A stretch of 64,000 nucleotides of DNA from Lachnospiraceae bacterium (GTDB taxonomy: Bacteria > Bacillota > Clostridia > Oscillospirales > Ruminococcaceae): assembly GCA_023664705.1 (NCBI GenBank), contig JAMPFE010000005.1, positions 73,152 through 137,151 on the forward strand. Reading direction: 5' to 3'. The notes beneath the pieces were generated by a model that was not told the DNA's origin, ran no database searches, and saw only the letters and a program-made list of their open reading frames with translations. The translations under genes and the position numbers were made by a program. Positions 41,900 to 50,678 of this stretch are shown in pieces; the stretch's first letter is position 1; each line of letters begins with the position of its first letter.

Positions 41900-42500
41900 C
41901 TTTTTGACCTCTGTACAAATCATTCGCCGCGATATATCCGGCAACGCTCCGCGGCACAAGCTCCGAGACGTCCCGTCCCTCGGCGAGCCTTTCGCGGACC
42001 TCCGTCGACGAAACGTCCACTACCGCCGTCGGCAGCACCTTTACCCTGCCCATTTCCGCCGCGAACTCCAGCATATCCGTGAAATTATCCCCGCCGCGCG
42101 CAACGGCAACGACCTTGCTCTCCTTCAAAATGCTTTCATACTTGTACCATTTCTCGAACGAAAACAGCATATCCCCGCCTATAAGCAGATAGAACTGCGC
42201 GTCGGGACACCGCTTCGCGAGCGCCCTGATAGTGTTTATCGTGTAGCTCACGCCGCCCATTTCGCGCTCTATATCGCTTATCTCGACTTCGCACTTGTCC
42301 GAAATGCCCGAAAAAGCCAAGCGGCACATCTCCGCGCGTTCGTCGAACGGCAGCAGCCTTGTATCCTTATGCGGCGACTCGAACGTCGGCACGATAAGCA
42401 GCTTTCGCAATTTAAGCTGCTCTATCGCCTCTTTCGCGAGATTTACGTGCCCGTTATGCACGGGATTGAACGCTCCGCCGAAAATTCCCGTCTTAATCAA
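41892..42500 (-). CDS. nadD: Nicotinate-nucleotide adenylyltransferase
   Basis: A 202-residue nucleotidyltransferase of NAD synthesis joining ATP and nicotinate mononucleotide. GIFGGAFNPVHNGHVNLAKE contains the GNPVH and HxGH motifs, VPTFESPHK the substrate loop, and VDVSSTEVRERLAEGRD the ISST-R motif. It begins with TTG at 42500, overlapping yhbY by 8 bases; GGTG lies seven bases upstream. Confidence 0.95.
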   Translation of the reverse strand: MIKTGIFGGAFNPVHNGHVNLAKEAIEQLKLRKLLIVPTFESPHKDTRLLPFDERAEMCRLAFSGISDKCEVEISDIEREMGGVSYTINTIRALAKRCPDAQFYLLIGGDMLFSFEKWYKYESILKESKVVAVARGGDNFTDMLEFAAEMGRVKVLPTAVVDVSSTEVRERLAEGRDVSELVPRSVAGYIAANDLYRGQKVE

Positions 42501-42789
42501 GCTCGATCACCCGCTTCTTTGGGTCGCGGCTTCTGCGCCACAGCACGAGCTTCCGCCCGATGACCGCCACGACCTCCGCTTCAAGCCGCGGCGCTATGGC
42601 GTCGGCAGCCTCGCGCGCGCTGTACTCGCAGCTCTCCTGAACCCCTATTTTGATAAGCTCCCGCGCGTTTATCGCGTTTTCGAGCTGATTTATTATCTCG
42701 TCGGTAATGCCGAGCTTTCCGATATAGAATATCGGCGTATAGCTCTGCGCAATTGAGCGCAAATGCGCCCTTTGTTTGCTTGTCAACAT
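42493..42789 (-). CDS. yhbY: YhbY-family ribosome-assembly RNA-binding protein
   Basis: A 98-residue CRM-domain protein: LTSKQRAHLRSIAQSYTPIF, the G-x-x-G-like IGKLGITDEIINQ segment, and EVVAVIGRKLVLWRRS. YhbY binds pre-50S particles. It begins directly after the rdgB stop (TAAATG) and precedes nadD. Confidence 0.95.
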   Translation of the reverse strand: MLTSKQRAHLRSIAQSYTPIFYIGKLGITDEIINQLENAINARELIKIGVQESCEYSAREAADAIAPRLEAEVVAVIGRKLVLWRRSRDPKKRVIELD

Positions 42790-43425
42790 TTAAGAAAATT
42801 TCTCCTCCAGTATCTTGGAAAGCTGCCCGAACGCGTTTGCGCGGTGGGAGATCCTGTTCTTCTCCTCCTCGCCGATAGTCGCCATGCTCTCGTCGTCGTC
42901 CAGCATAAAAATGGGGTCGTAGCCGAAGCCGTTCTTGCCCTTGGGCTTTTCCCCTATGTAGCCGCTGACCTCGCCCCTCACGGAGTATTCATCGTCCTCG
43001 GCATATATGAAATAAATCGAGCATACGAACCGCGCGTCGCGAAGCTCCCTCGCAACGCCGTGCATTTCATCGAGAACCTTTTTGCAGCGCTCCTTGTCGC
43101 TTGCGCCCTCGCCGGCGTAGCGCGCGGAATACACTCCCGGAGCGCCGTCCAGAAAGTCAATCTCCAGACCGCTGTCGTCCGCGATAGTCGGCGTTTTGGT
43201 AGCCTCCCAGACCGCGCGCGCCTTAATGTGAGCGTTCTCCTCGAAGGTATCGCCGTCCTCGACGATCTCCTCGTCGAAGCCCGCGTCGCGCATAGACACA
43301 ACCTCGAACCCGAACGGCGACAGCAGCTCCCTGAACTCGCGGAGCTTCCCCGCGTTGTTTGAAGCGATTATCAGCCGTTTTCGCCCCGGTATACTTTGCT
43401 CTTCACTCGATCGTTGATGTTCCAT
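42790..43425 (-). CDS. rdgB: XTP/dITP diphosphatase (RdgB/HAM1)
   Basis: A 211-residue house-cleaning enzyme that hydrolyses XTP and dITP. LIIASNNAGKLREFRELL, DGDTFEENAHIKARAV, ADDSGLEIDFLDGAPGVYSARYAGE and GKNGFGYDPIFML are family signatures with the catalytic Asp in ADDSGLE. A 13-residue N-terminal extension before the core is unusual but has AAAGGA before the ATG. First gene of its operon. Confidence 0.96.
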   Translation of the reverse strand: MEHQRSSEEQSIPGRKRLIIASNNAGKLREFRELLSPFGFEVVSMRDAGFDEEIVEDGDTFEENAHIKARAVWEATKTPTIADDSGLEIDFLDGAPGVYSARYAGEGASDKERCKKVLDEMHGVARELRDARFVCSIYFIYAEDDEYSVRGEVSGYIGEKPKGKNGFGYDPIFMLDDDESMATIGEEEKNRISHRANAFGQLSKILEEKFS

Positions 43426-43459
43426 AAAAAAATCCTTTCGTCAAAAATTGTTATCTTTT

Positions 43460-43488
43460 ATTATAGCACAAAAGTTTTAAGATGTCAA
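43460..43488 (-). promoter_or_regulatory. Promoter of rdgB-yhbY-nadD-yqeK-rsfS
   Basis: TTGACA (43483-43488) and TATAAT (43460-43465) with a 17-base spacer. Confidence 0.87.
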
Positions 43489-43498
43489 GACCTCGCGG

Positions 43499-43957
43499 CT
43501 ATATCTCACCGTTGTAATACCGTGTGATAAGCTCCGTCATACTTGAAGCGACTTTTTCCCAACAACATTCCTCGCCCATATCCTCGTGCATCCAAATATA
43601 GATAGTGCTCTCGTCGATAACGCCGTCCTTATCGGCGCGGTAGCAGTAATAGTCGCCGCAGCCGTTCCCCGCGAAAAAGAGCAGCCTGCCAAGTCTCTCC
43701 TCATACGCGCCCTCGCCGAACTCCCGTTCGTAAAACGACCTCATGCTTTTGTTAAGCTCCGCCTGTTCCGTTATTTCCTTAGCCGACAGAAGAAGCCATT
43801 TATCGCCGTCAAGCTCCCGCAGCAGCGCCCTCAACTCTTTCGGAAACGGATAGCCGACCGCCTTTTCGGCGCGTTTTATCTCGCTTTCGGGGCAAGGCGG
43901 CTGTATCTTTACATAATCGTTATCCTTAGACAGCTCCGAGATCAATTCCTTGTACAT
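43499..43957 (-). CDS. SMI1/KNR4 (SUKH) family protein
   Basis: A 152-residue protein with the SUKH fold pattern: PCPESEIKRAEKAVGYPFPK, ELRALLRELDG, then GRLLFFAGNGCGDYYCYR and IYIWMHEDMGEECCW. Many SUKH proteins are immunity factors against secreted nuclease toxins; others are housekeeping. No toxin gene is adjacent. AGGAG stands before the ATG at 43957. It sits between the rdgB promoter and the ftsY-end copy, in a small accessory interval. Confidence 0.85.
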   Translation of the reverse strand: MYKELISELSKDNDYVKIQPPCPESEIKRAEKAVGYPFPKELRALLRELDGDKWLLLSAKEITEQAELNKSMRSFYEREFGEGAYEERLGRLLFFAGNGCGDYYCYRADKDGVIDESTIYIWMHEDMGEECCWEKVASSMTELITRYYNGEI

Positions 43958-43980
43958 AACGCATTCTCCTAATCTTTACC

Positions 43981-44025
43981 CCTCAGTCAAACAGCGCATT
44001 GACATAATCCTCGGGAATAAACTCC
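43981..44025 (-). repeat. Duplicated 3' end of ftsY
   Basis: On the minus strand this reads MQEFIPEDYVNALFD and stop, almost the same as the true ftsY end LQEFVPEDYVNALFD at 44328-44375. About 45 bases match with a handful of substitutions, including shared bases past the stop. It carries no start or upstream ftsY sequence. Together the copies flank the small gene at 44053-44289 like the ends left by integration into the 3' end of ftsY. Confidence 0.85.
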
Positions 44026-44052
44026 TGCATGTAACGGTACGGCAAACCGGAA

Positions 44053-44289
44053 TTATTCGCCGCACCGCGAGGTAAAAAATCCCTCCGTCCACATAGCTTT
44101 ATCCACCTCATATTCGTCCGTCACAAAGCAATTCAGCGGATAATCCTTGAAGCCCTCCAAATTTTTGAAGCATTCAATCGCGTCATTAGCCCTTTCAACA
44201 GTCGAAAACACTCCCAACAGCTTTTCTTCATCATGGCTGCCAAAATCATCGGTTAACTCATGGACGTGCCATAACAAATATACTTTCAT
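44053..44289 (-). CDS. Small DUF7336-like protein
   Basis: A 78-residue protein: KVYLLWHVHELTDDFGSHDE, LLGVFSTVERANDAIECFKN, VDKAMWTEGFF. The VYLLWHVHE start, the GVFST-E-A-AI helix and the DEYEVD-W-EGF ending correspond to a small Firmicutes family I know as DUF7336; the function is unknown. The start at ATG 44289 has GGGGGTC before it. It is bounded by the true and duplicated ends of ftsY. Confidence 0.75.
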   Translation of the reverse strand: MKVYLLWHVHELTDDFGSHDEEKLLGVFSTVERANDAIECFKNLEGFKDYPLNCFVTDEYEVDKAMWTEGFFTSRCGE

Positions 44290-44327
44290 ATAGACCCCCA
44301 AATACCGACTTATCGTTTTAGCCGCCC

Positions 44328-45422
44328 TCAGTCAAACAGCGCGTTAACATAATCCTCGGGAACAAACTCCTGCAGGTCCTCAATCTTCTCGCCCACGCCG
44401 ACCAGCTTCACGGGCAGCCCGAGCTCGTTCTTTATCGGGATTATAATGCCGCCCTTAGCGGTGCCGTCGAGCTTTGTGAGGACTATCCCCGTTATCTCGG
44501 CGCTCTCGTTGAACAGCCTTGCCTGATTTACGGCGTTCTGCCCCGTGGTCGCGTCGAGAACGAGCAGCGTCTCCACGCTCGCCTCGGGGAGCTCTCGGCT
44601 GATGATACGCGCTATTTTTTTCAGCTCCTCCATAAGGTTCTTCTTGTTGTGGAGTCTCCCCGCCGTATCGCAGAGCACGATGTCCGCGCCGCGCGCTTTA
44701 GCCGCCGAAATAGCGTCGAAAACCACCGCCGCGGGGTCGCTGCCCTCGCCGTGCTTTACGATATCGACGCCCGCGCGCTCCGTCCAGACGTTGAGCTGGT
44801 CGATAGCCGCCGCGCGGAACGTATCGGCAGCCGCCACGATGACCTTGTTGCCGCCCGCCTTGAACCGCGCCGCCATTTTGCCGATAGTGGTGGTCTTTCC
44901 CGCGCCGTTCACGCCGATGACCATGATAACGGACGGCTTGGTCTCGAGCTTCATCTCATTGCCGCCCGAAAGTATCCCCGTAATAATGTCTTTCAGCATC
45001 TGCTTTACGTCCGCGGGCTCGGTAGTCCCCGTGCGCTTGACCTCGGCGCGGAGCTTATCGCAGATGTCCGCGCTCGTTTCCGCGCCGATGTCGGAGAGGA
45101 TAAGCGTCTCCTCAAGCTCGTCGAAGAAGTCCTCGTCGATTTTCGTAAAGGAATTTATCAGCACCTCGACCCTGCTCACAAAGCCGTCCTTGGTCTTTTT
45201 CAAGCCCTCGCGCAGCCTGTACAGGCTCTCCTCCTTTTGTTGAGCCTCGTATTCCTCCATATACTCGATATCCGCCTCGTGGTCGGTGAATATCGGCGTA
45301 ACGCCCTGCAATCGCTCCAGCAGCGACGAGCCGCCCTCGGCGGTCTCCCCGCTCTGAACGTCCTCTTCCTCGTCGGGAACGTCAACTATCTTCCTGCGCT
45401 TGAATTTGTCAAATAATCCCAT
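44328..45422 (-). CDS. ftsY: Signal recognition particle receptor FtsY
   Basis: A 364-residue SRP receptor GTPase targeting nascent membrane proteins. An acidic N-terminal segment (DVPDEEEDVQ) precedes the NG domain with GVNGAGKTTTIGKMA (G1), AADTFRAAAIDQL, CDTAGRL (G3), TKLDGTAKGG (G4) and GVGEKIEDLQEFVPEDYV at the C terminus. All GTPase motifs are intact. It follows smc by 10 bases, a common pairing with smc and rnc in Firmicutes. Confidence 0.97.
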   Translation of the reverse strand: MGLFDKFKRRKIVDVPDEEEDVQSGETAEGGSSLLERLQGVTPIFTDHEADIEYMEEYEAQQKEESLYRLREGLKKTKDGFVSRVEVLINSFTKIDEDFFDELEETLILSDIGAETSADICDKLRAEVKRTGTTEPADVKQMLKDIITGILSGGNEMKLETKPSVIMVIGVNGAGKTTTIGKMAARFKAGGNKVIVAAADTFRAAAIDQLNVWTERAGVDIVKHGEGSDPAAVVFDAISAAKARGADIVLCDTAGRLHNKKNLMEELKKIARIISRELPEASVETLLVLDATTGQNAVNQARLFNESAEITGIVLTKLDGTAKGGIIIPIKNELGLPVKLVGVGEKIEDLQEFVPEDYVNALFD

Positions 45423-45432
45423 TTAATTCTCC

Positions 45433-48400
45433 TTAGTTGGTAACGCCGTCCAACTCGTCCGTCAGCTCCTGTCTCAGCAGCCGCGAAACGCCCTTTTCCT
45501 GCATAAACACGCCGTACAGCACCGAGCAGCCCTCGATAGTGCCGCGCCTGTGCGAGATTATCATAAGCTGCGTGCGGCGGCTGAAGCGGTTCAGATACGC
45601 GATGTACTTTTCAACGTTCACCACGTCCAGCGCCGCGTCGACCTCGTCCAGCATACAGAACGGCGTGGGTCGGTGCATAAGTATCGCGAAGTAAATTGTG
45701 ATAGCGACCATGGTCTGTTCGCCGCCCGACAGCGAGATAAGGTTCTTGATGACCTTCCCCGGGGGCGCGGCGTTTATCTCGATGCCCGAATTAAGCACGT
45801 CGTCGGGGTTTGTGAGCTCCAGCTCCGCGTGCGCGCCCGCGCCGAATATCTGCACGAAGATCTCCTTGAAGTGCTTGTTGATGTCGGAAAAGCTCTCCAG
45901 AAACCGCGTTTTGATGTCGCCCGTAAGCTGCTCGATAAGCTTCTCCAGCTCGCGCTTCGCGTCCTCAATATCGCGCAGCTGCGCCGACTGAAACTCGTAC
46001 CGCTCTGAAACAAGCTGATACTCCTCTATGCTCTCCATATTGACGATGCCCATAGCGGAAATGCGCTTGGAAAGCTCCGCGAGGTCGTTTTCCGCAGCCA
46101 GAAGATTTTCGGGCAGCGTCGCCTGTTCGGTCGCCTGCGACACGGTAAGCTCGTAGCTGTCGAAAAGCAGCGAGACAATCTTGTCGTATTCCTTCTGCAG
46201 CGCCACCTGCCGCTCGTCAAGACGCGCCACCTCGCGCGTGAATTTTTCCTTGTTCCTGTTTGCCTCGGAAATGTCCCCGTGCAGCGCGTTTATCTTCTTG
46301 TCGAACTCGTTTATCTCGTTCGTCAGCGCCGTTATCTCCTCGTTTTTCTCGGAAAGCTCGCCGCTGCTTGCCTCTATCTCGCGCTTTATGCGCTCTATCT
46401 TCTCGCGTATCTCGCGGTCGCTCTCGTCCAGCTCGCTCATCGCCTGCCGATAGCCGCCGCCGCTTTCGAGCAGCGTTCTGCGGTTGTCCTCGATATTCTT
46501 TATCTGCTGCTTTTTCAGATCTATCTCGTGCAGCGCGTCCAGCCGCTCCTCGTTGAGCTTCAGTATCCTCTCGGAAACGTCTCTTATCCTGTTCTCCGCC
46601 TCGGAGCGCTCTCCGCTCTGCGCCTCGTGCTTTTTCTCAAGCTCCTCCGTCCTTTCGGACAGCGCCGCGATCTCCTTTTCGGCGGCGGCGATAATATCGT
46701 TCTGCTGCGCGAGCTGCCTGTCAAAGCCCGCCAAGGTCTGCCGCGCGGTCTCGCCCTGATTTTCAAGCTGCTCGATAAGGCTCGTCAGTCGAGAAATCTC
46801 CGCGCCCGTGCGGATATCCTCCTGCTCGAGCCCGCGAATTTTGTCCGCCATGCCCTCGGATTCGATATTGAATTTGGCGACCTCCGCTCTGTAGCGCTCA
46901 AACTCCTCGTTCATCGCCTTAGCGCTCTCGCGGAGCTTGGATATCTCCGAATACAGCGCGTCGAGCTCCTGCTTGCGGGAGATAATGCCGCCCTTGTTTA
47001 TGCGCGAGCCGCCCGTAAACGAACCGCCCGCGTTGACAAGCTGCCCGTCCAGCGTCACGATGCGGAACTTATATCCGTACTTTTTGCCTATAACGGTCGC
47101 CGTGTCTATATCGTCCACCACGGCGGTCATACCGAGCAGATTTCCGATAATATTCGCGTATTCGTCGCCGCACTCCACAAGCTCGCTCGCCATGCCCTCG
47201 AAGCCCGCCTCGCTCTGAAGCCGCGGCTCGTTGAGGTACCTCCCCTTCATCGAGGTCAGCGGATAAAACGTCGCGCGCCCCGCGTTCGTCTCCTTGAGGA
47301 AGCGTATGCAGCGGTTAGCCGTCTCCTCGTTGTCGACGATTATGTTCTGCATAACGGACTGCAGAACCGTCTCGACAGCGGTGACGTACTTTTCGGGCAC
47401 GGTGATAACGTCCGCGACAATGCCGTGAATACCCGTCAGCCGTCCCTGCTCACCCGCGGTGATTATCTCCTTTACGGAGCGGTAGTAGCCCTCCTTGCTC
47501 TTTTCGATATCGGAGAGCACCTTGTAGCGCTGCTGTTTCTCGCCGAGCTTGGAGTTCGCCTGCTCGAGAGCAGTCCGCGCCTCGTTCAGACGCTTTTTCT
47601 TCCCCTCGGCAAGCCGCTCCATACCCGCGAGCTTATTCTGCGCGGCAGCCTTTTCCTCGGCATTGCCTTGGGCGGTTTTCCGCACCCCGGCAAGCTCGCT
47701 CCTGTAGCCGCTTACCTTGCTTTCACCCTCGGAGAGGTCTGCAAGGAAGCCGTTCTTCTGCTCCGTTATCTCCTCGGCAGTGCGCCTCGCCAGCGACGCT
47801 GCAAGCTCCTGCTTGGTAGCCTCCGCGCGCGCCGCGGCTATCTCGCTCTCCAGCGCGGAATACTCCTCGCCCGCCTCGGTATTCCGCTTGGAAATTTCAT
47901 CCAGCCTGCTCTGCAGCTCTCCCGACTGCCGCTCCAGTTCGTCCGCGTTTTTCCGCAATTCGGCAATTTCGCCGTTGATTTTCTCAATTTGCTCGTCGAA
48001 CGCGCGGCTGTTCTGCTCCGCGTTTTTAAGCTGTTCGGTAAGCTCCCCGCGGCGCTGCTCGTTGTGCTTTAAATCGTTTTCCGCCACGGAAATGCCCGAG
48101 CGCTTCTCCGACAGCTCGTCGTTGGCGCTCTGTATGCTCGAACGCACGCGCTCCAGCCGCGCCTGCGCGGACAATTTATCGTCGCCGAGCTTTTCTATCT
48201 GCTCCTCGGCTTTCTCGATATCGCGCTCGTAATGCTCGCATTCGCCGCGGTTGAGCAATAGATCGTCCCCGAGCTTGGAGAGCTCCTCGCGCTTTTCGTT
48301 CAGCCTCGCCACGGAAACGGAAATTTCCAGCTCCTTTTTTTGCGCCAGCAGCTCCGAAGCCAAAATCGCCTTCTCCGACTGCCTTTTCAGTATCGGCAGC

Positions 48401-49002
48401 CGCTCCTCATCGACGCGTATCAGATCGCGCTGTCGGATAATATTATCCTCCGCCTGCGCGAGCTGCTTTTCCGCGTCCGCTTTCTTATGCAGGAACAGCG
48501 AAACTCCCGCCGCCTCCTCGAATATCTCGCGGCGCTGGGTGTCGCGCGCGTTGATTATCTCGGCAACTCTGCCCTGCCCGATTATCGAATAGCCGTCGCG
48601 CCCGAGCCCCGTGCCCATAAGCAGCTCCTGAATATCGCGCAGCCGCGATTTTTTGCCGTTTATGAGATACTCGCTCTCGCCCGAGCGGTAGAGCTTCCGC
48701 GAGATAACGACCTCGTCCGAATCGACGGAAAGCGCCCTGTCGGCGTTGTCTATCGTCAGCGCGACCTTCGCGAAGCCCATGGGCTTGCGCTCCACGGTCC
48801 CGTGGAAGATAACGTCCTCCATTTTCTCGCCGCGCAGAGTTTTAGCGCCCTGCTCGCCCATTACCCACCGCAGCGCGTCCGAAATATTGCTCTTTCCGTT
48901 GCCGTTTGAGCCGACGACGGCAGTCGTCTTGGTATCGAACGTCAGCACGGTCTTGTCGGCAAACGACTTGAAGCCTTGTATTTCAAGAGATTTAAATAAC
49001 AT
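45433..49002 (-). CDS. smc: Chromosome segregation protein SMC
   Basis: Full-length SMC ATPase, 1189 residues, which compacts and segregates the chromosome with ScpAB. Walker A VGSNGNGKSN is at 30-40, long coiled coils run to about residue 500 and from 680 to 1000, the hinge (GIHGIVADVITVPEKYVTAV) lies between, and the signature LISLSGGEQTMVA and Walker B PFCMLDEVDAALD are at the C terminus. Lies between the radical SAM gene and ftsY. Confidence 0.98.
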   Translation of the reverse strand: MLFKSLEIQGFKSFADKTVLTFDTKTTAVVGSNGNGKSNISDALRWVMGEQGAKTLRGEKMEDVIFHGTVERKPMGFAKVALTIDNADRALSVDSDEVVISRKLYRSGESEYLINGKKSRLRDIQELLMGTGLGRDGYSIIGQGRVAEIINARDTQRREIFEEAAGVSLFLHKKADAEKQLAQAEDNIIRQRDLIRVDEERLPILKRQSEKAILASELLAQKKELEISVSVARLNEKREELSKLGDDLLLNRGECEHYERDIEKAEEQIEKLGDDKLSAQARLERVRSSIQSANDELSEKRSGISVAENDLKHNEQRRGELTEQLKNAEQNSRAFDEQIEKINGEIAELRKNADELERQSGELQSRLDEISKRNTEAGEEYSALESEIAAARAEATKQELAASLARRTAEEITEQKNGFLADLSEGESKVSGYRSELAGVRKTAQGNAEEKAAAQNKLAGMERLAEGKKKRLNEARTALEQANSKLGEKQQRYKVLSDIEKSKEGYYRSVKEIITAGEQGRLTGIHGIVADVITVPEKYVTAVETVLQSVMQNIIVDNEETANRCIRFLKETNAGRATFYPLTSMKGRYLNEPRLQSEAGFEGMASELVECGDEYANIIGNLLGMTAVVDDIDTATVIGKKYGYKFRIVTLDGQLVNAGGSFTGGSRINKGGIISRKQELDALYSEISKLRESAKAMNEEFERYRAEVAKFNIESEGMADKIRGLEQEDIRTGAEISRLTSLIEQLENQGETARQTLAGFDRQLAQQNDIIAAAEKEIAALSERTEELEKKHEAQSGERSEAENRIRDVSERILKLNEERLDALHEIDLKKQQIKNIEDNRRTLLESGGGYRQAMSELDESDREIREKIERIKREIEASSGELSEKNEEITALTNEINEFDKKINALHGDISEANRNKEKFTREVARLDERQVALQKEYDKIVSLLFDSYELTVSQATEQATLPENLLAAENDLAELSKRISAMGIVNMESIEEYQLVSERYEFQSAQLRDIEDAKRELEKLIEQLTGDIKTRFLESFSDINKHFKEIFVQIFGAGAHAELELTNPDDVLNSGIEINAAPPGKVIKNLISLSGGEQTMVAITIYFAILMHRPTPFCMLDEVDAALDVVNVEKYIAYLNRFSRRTQLMIISHRRGTIEGCSVLYGVFMQEKGVSRLLRQELTDELDGVTN

Positions 49003-49015
49003 CCGTAACCAGCCT

Positions 49016-50002
49016 TTATTTTATAAGTAAATATTCCCCATCGAGGGGCAATATATCGATTTCATATCCGAGCTCCGCGAGAGCCTTAACGTTGCATTTC
49101 CTCTGCCCCGCCGCCTTCGAGATATTCCTCGAATCCGTGTAAACGTGATAATACCCCTTTGGAAGCCTCTCCAGCCGCTCTCTCATATCGTTCAGGAATA
49201 TCCTGCTCTCGACTATCTCCCGCAGCGCGGGGTGATAAACTCCGCCCAGCATTTCGCGCTCCACGTCGGGGCTTGCGTGCAGCCCGAGACGTATCACCCT
49301 TATGCCGTTCGCCGAGAACCTTTTCAGCAGCTCCGCGCACAGCTCCACCGTCTCCTCAAACGAAAACGAACGGTATTCCCCGCGCTCGAAAAGCTCCCCG
49401 AGCCGCGTGTTTTTCAGTATCACGGTCGGATATATCCGCACGGTTTTCGGCGCTAAAGCGATAAACTCCTCTGCCGTCTCAATGCACCGCTCGGGAGCGT
49501 CCTTGTACAGCCCCGTCATCATCTGCAAACCGAGCTCAATGCCGCTCCGCTTTATCAGCCCCGCGGCGCGGCGCACGTCCTCCGCGGTATGCCCCCTGTC
49601 GTTCGCGGAGAGCACCTCCTCACTCATGGACTGCGCCCCGAGCTCCACGGCGGTCACGCCGTATTTTTTGAGAATATCAACGGTCTCTTCGTCAACGCAG
49701 TCGGGTCTCGTCGAGCAGCGTATCCCCGTATAGCAAGAAAACCGCTCAACGGCAGCCCTCGCGGTCCCGAGGAGCTCCAACATATAATCCCGCGGTATCG
49801 CGGTAAAGCTCCCGCCGAAAAACGCTATCTCTGCGGTCATTCCGCGCCGCTCCAGATTTGCCGCCTGCTCCCCGAGAAGCGCGGCGACCCGTTCCGCAGT
49901 CGGCGCGGCACGCTCTCCCGTAATGCTCCTCTGGTCGCAGAAGCTGCACATATGCGGACAGCCGATGTGCGGAATAAAAATCGACAGGTTAGTCCGTTTC
50001 AT
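49016..50002 (-). CDS. Elp3-like radical SAM protein
   Basis: A 328-residue radical SAM enzyme. The cluster motif is CPHMCSFCDQ (C-x3-C-x2-C) at about 14-23, followed by IAFFGGSFTAIP and ELGAQSMSEEVLSANDRGHT, as in the Elp3/MiaB radical SAM family; there is no acetyltransferase domain after it. Members of this clostridial type are usually encoded next to smc and rnc and are of unknown substrate. It overlaps the rnc stop by 14 bases. Confidence 0.88.
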   Translation of the reverse strand: MKRTNLSIFIPHIGCPHMCSFCDQRSITGERAAPTAERVAALLGEQAANLERRGMTAEIAFFGGSFTAIPRDYMLELLGTARAAVERFSCYTGIRCSTRPDCVDEETVDILKKYGVTAVELGAQSMSEEVLSANDRGHTAEDVRRAAGLIKRSGIELGLQMMTGLYKDAPERCIETAEEFIALAPKTVRIYPTVILKNTRLGELFERGEYRSFSFEETVELCAELLKRFSANGIRVIRLGLHASPDVEREMLGGVYHPALREIVESRIFLNDMRERLERLPKGYYHVYTDSRNISKAAGQRKCNVKALAELGYEIDILPLDGEYLLIK

Positions 50003-50678
50003 AGCCCATAAGCTTCACAGCCTCTTTCGCGGCAGCCTGCTCGGCTTCCTTTTTGGACTGCCCGCTGCCGCTGCCGATGACCTGCCCGTTCAGCAGCACG
50101 TCCGCGAAAAACGTCTTGTGATTTGACTTCTCCTCGTTCTCCGTGACCTCGTAGGAGATATGCTCCTCGGGGTTCTGCTGGATTATCTCCTGCAAAATGG
50201 TCTTGTAGTCGCCGAGCTTCACCTTGCCCGACTTCAGCGCCTCGATGCTCGGCACGAACGACATAATCATCCGCGCCGCCTCGTCCATACCGCCGTCAAG
50301 GTAGACCGCCGCGATAAGCGCCTCGAACGCGTCCGCGAGTATCGAGCGCCTGTCGCGCCCGCCCGTCATCTCCTCGCCCTTTCCGAGCAGTATGTATTTC
50401 CCGAGGTCGATCCTCTTGGCAAAATTATACAGCGAATTTTCGCAGACTATCGACGCGCGGAGCTTCGTCAGCCCCCCCTCGGGCACGGTCGTCATATTCG
50501 TAAACAGGTACTGCGAAACGGTTATCTGCAGCACGCTGTCCCCGAGGAACTCCAGTCTCTCGTTGCTGCCGTTGTTCTTGCCGCCCGAATAGCTCGAGTG
50601 CGTCATGGCACGTTTCAGATAGGCGCCGTCCTTGAACCTGTACCCTATCTTCTCCTCGAGCTCGGTCAAATCAGCCAT
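49989..50678 (-). CDS. rnc: Ribonuclease III
   Basis: A 229-residue RNase III that processes rRNA precursors and double-stranded RNA. The signature NERLEFLGDSVLQITVS carries the catalytic acidic residues, ADAFEALIAAVYLDGG the second set, and the C-terminal dsRNA-binding domain includes DYKTILQEIIQQ and GSGQSKKEAEQAAAKEAVK. Start taken as ATG 50678 rather than the TTG nine bases upstream, whose GGAGG is too close. Overlaps the plsX end by 8 bases. Confidence 0.96.
   Translation of the reverse strand: MADLTELEEKIGYRFKDGAYLKRAMTHSSYSGGKNNGSNERLEFLGDSVLQITVSQYLFTNMTTVPEGGLTKLRASIVCENSLYNFAKRIDLGKYILLGKGEEMTGGRDRRSILADAFEALIAAVYLDGGMDEAARMIMSFVPSIEALKSGKVKLGDYKTILQEIIQQNPEEHISYEVTENEEKSNHKTFFADVLLNGQVIGSGSGQSKKEAEQAAAKEAVKLMGYETD

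Noticed and set aside
46279..48072. 597-codon plus-strand frame opposite smc
   Set aside because: Mirror of the coiled-coil coding sequence; no start signals or motifs.
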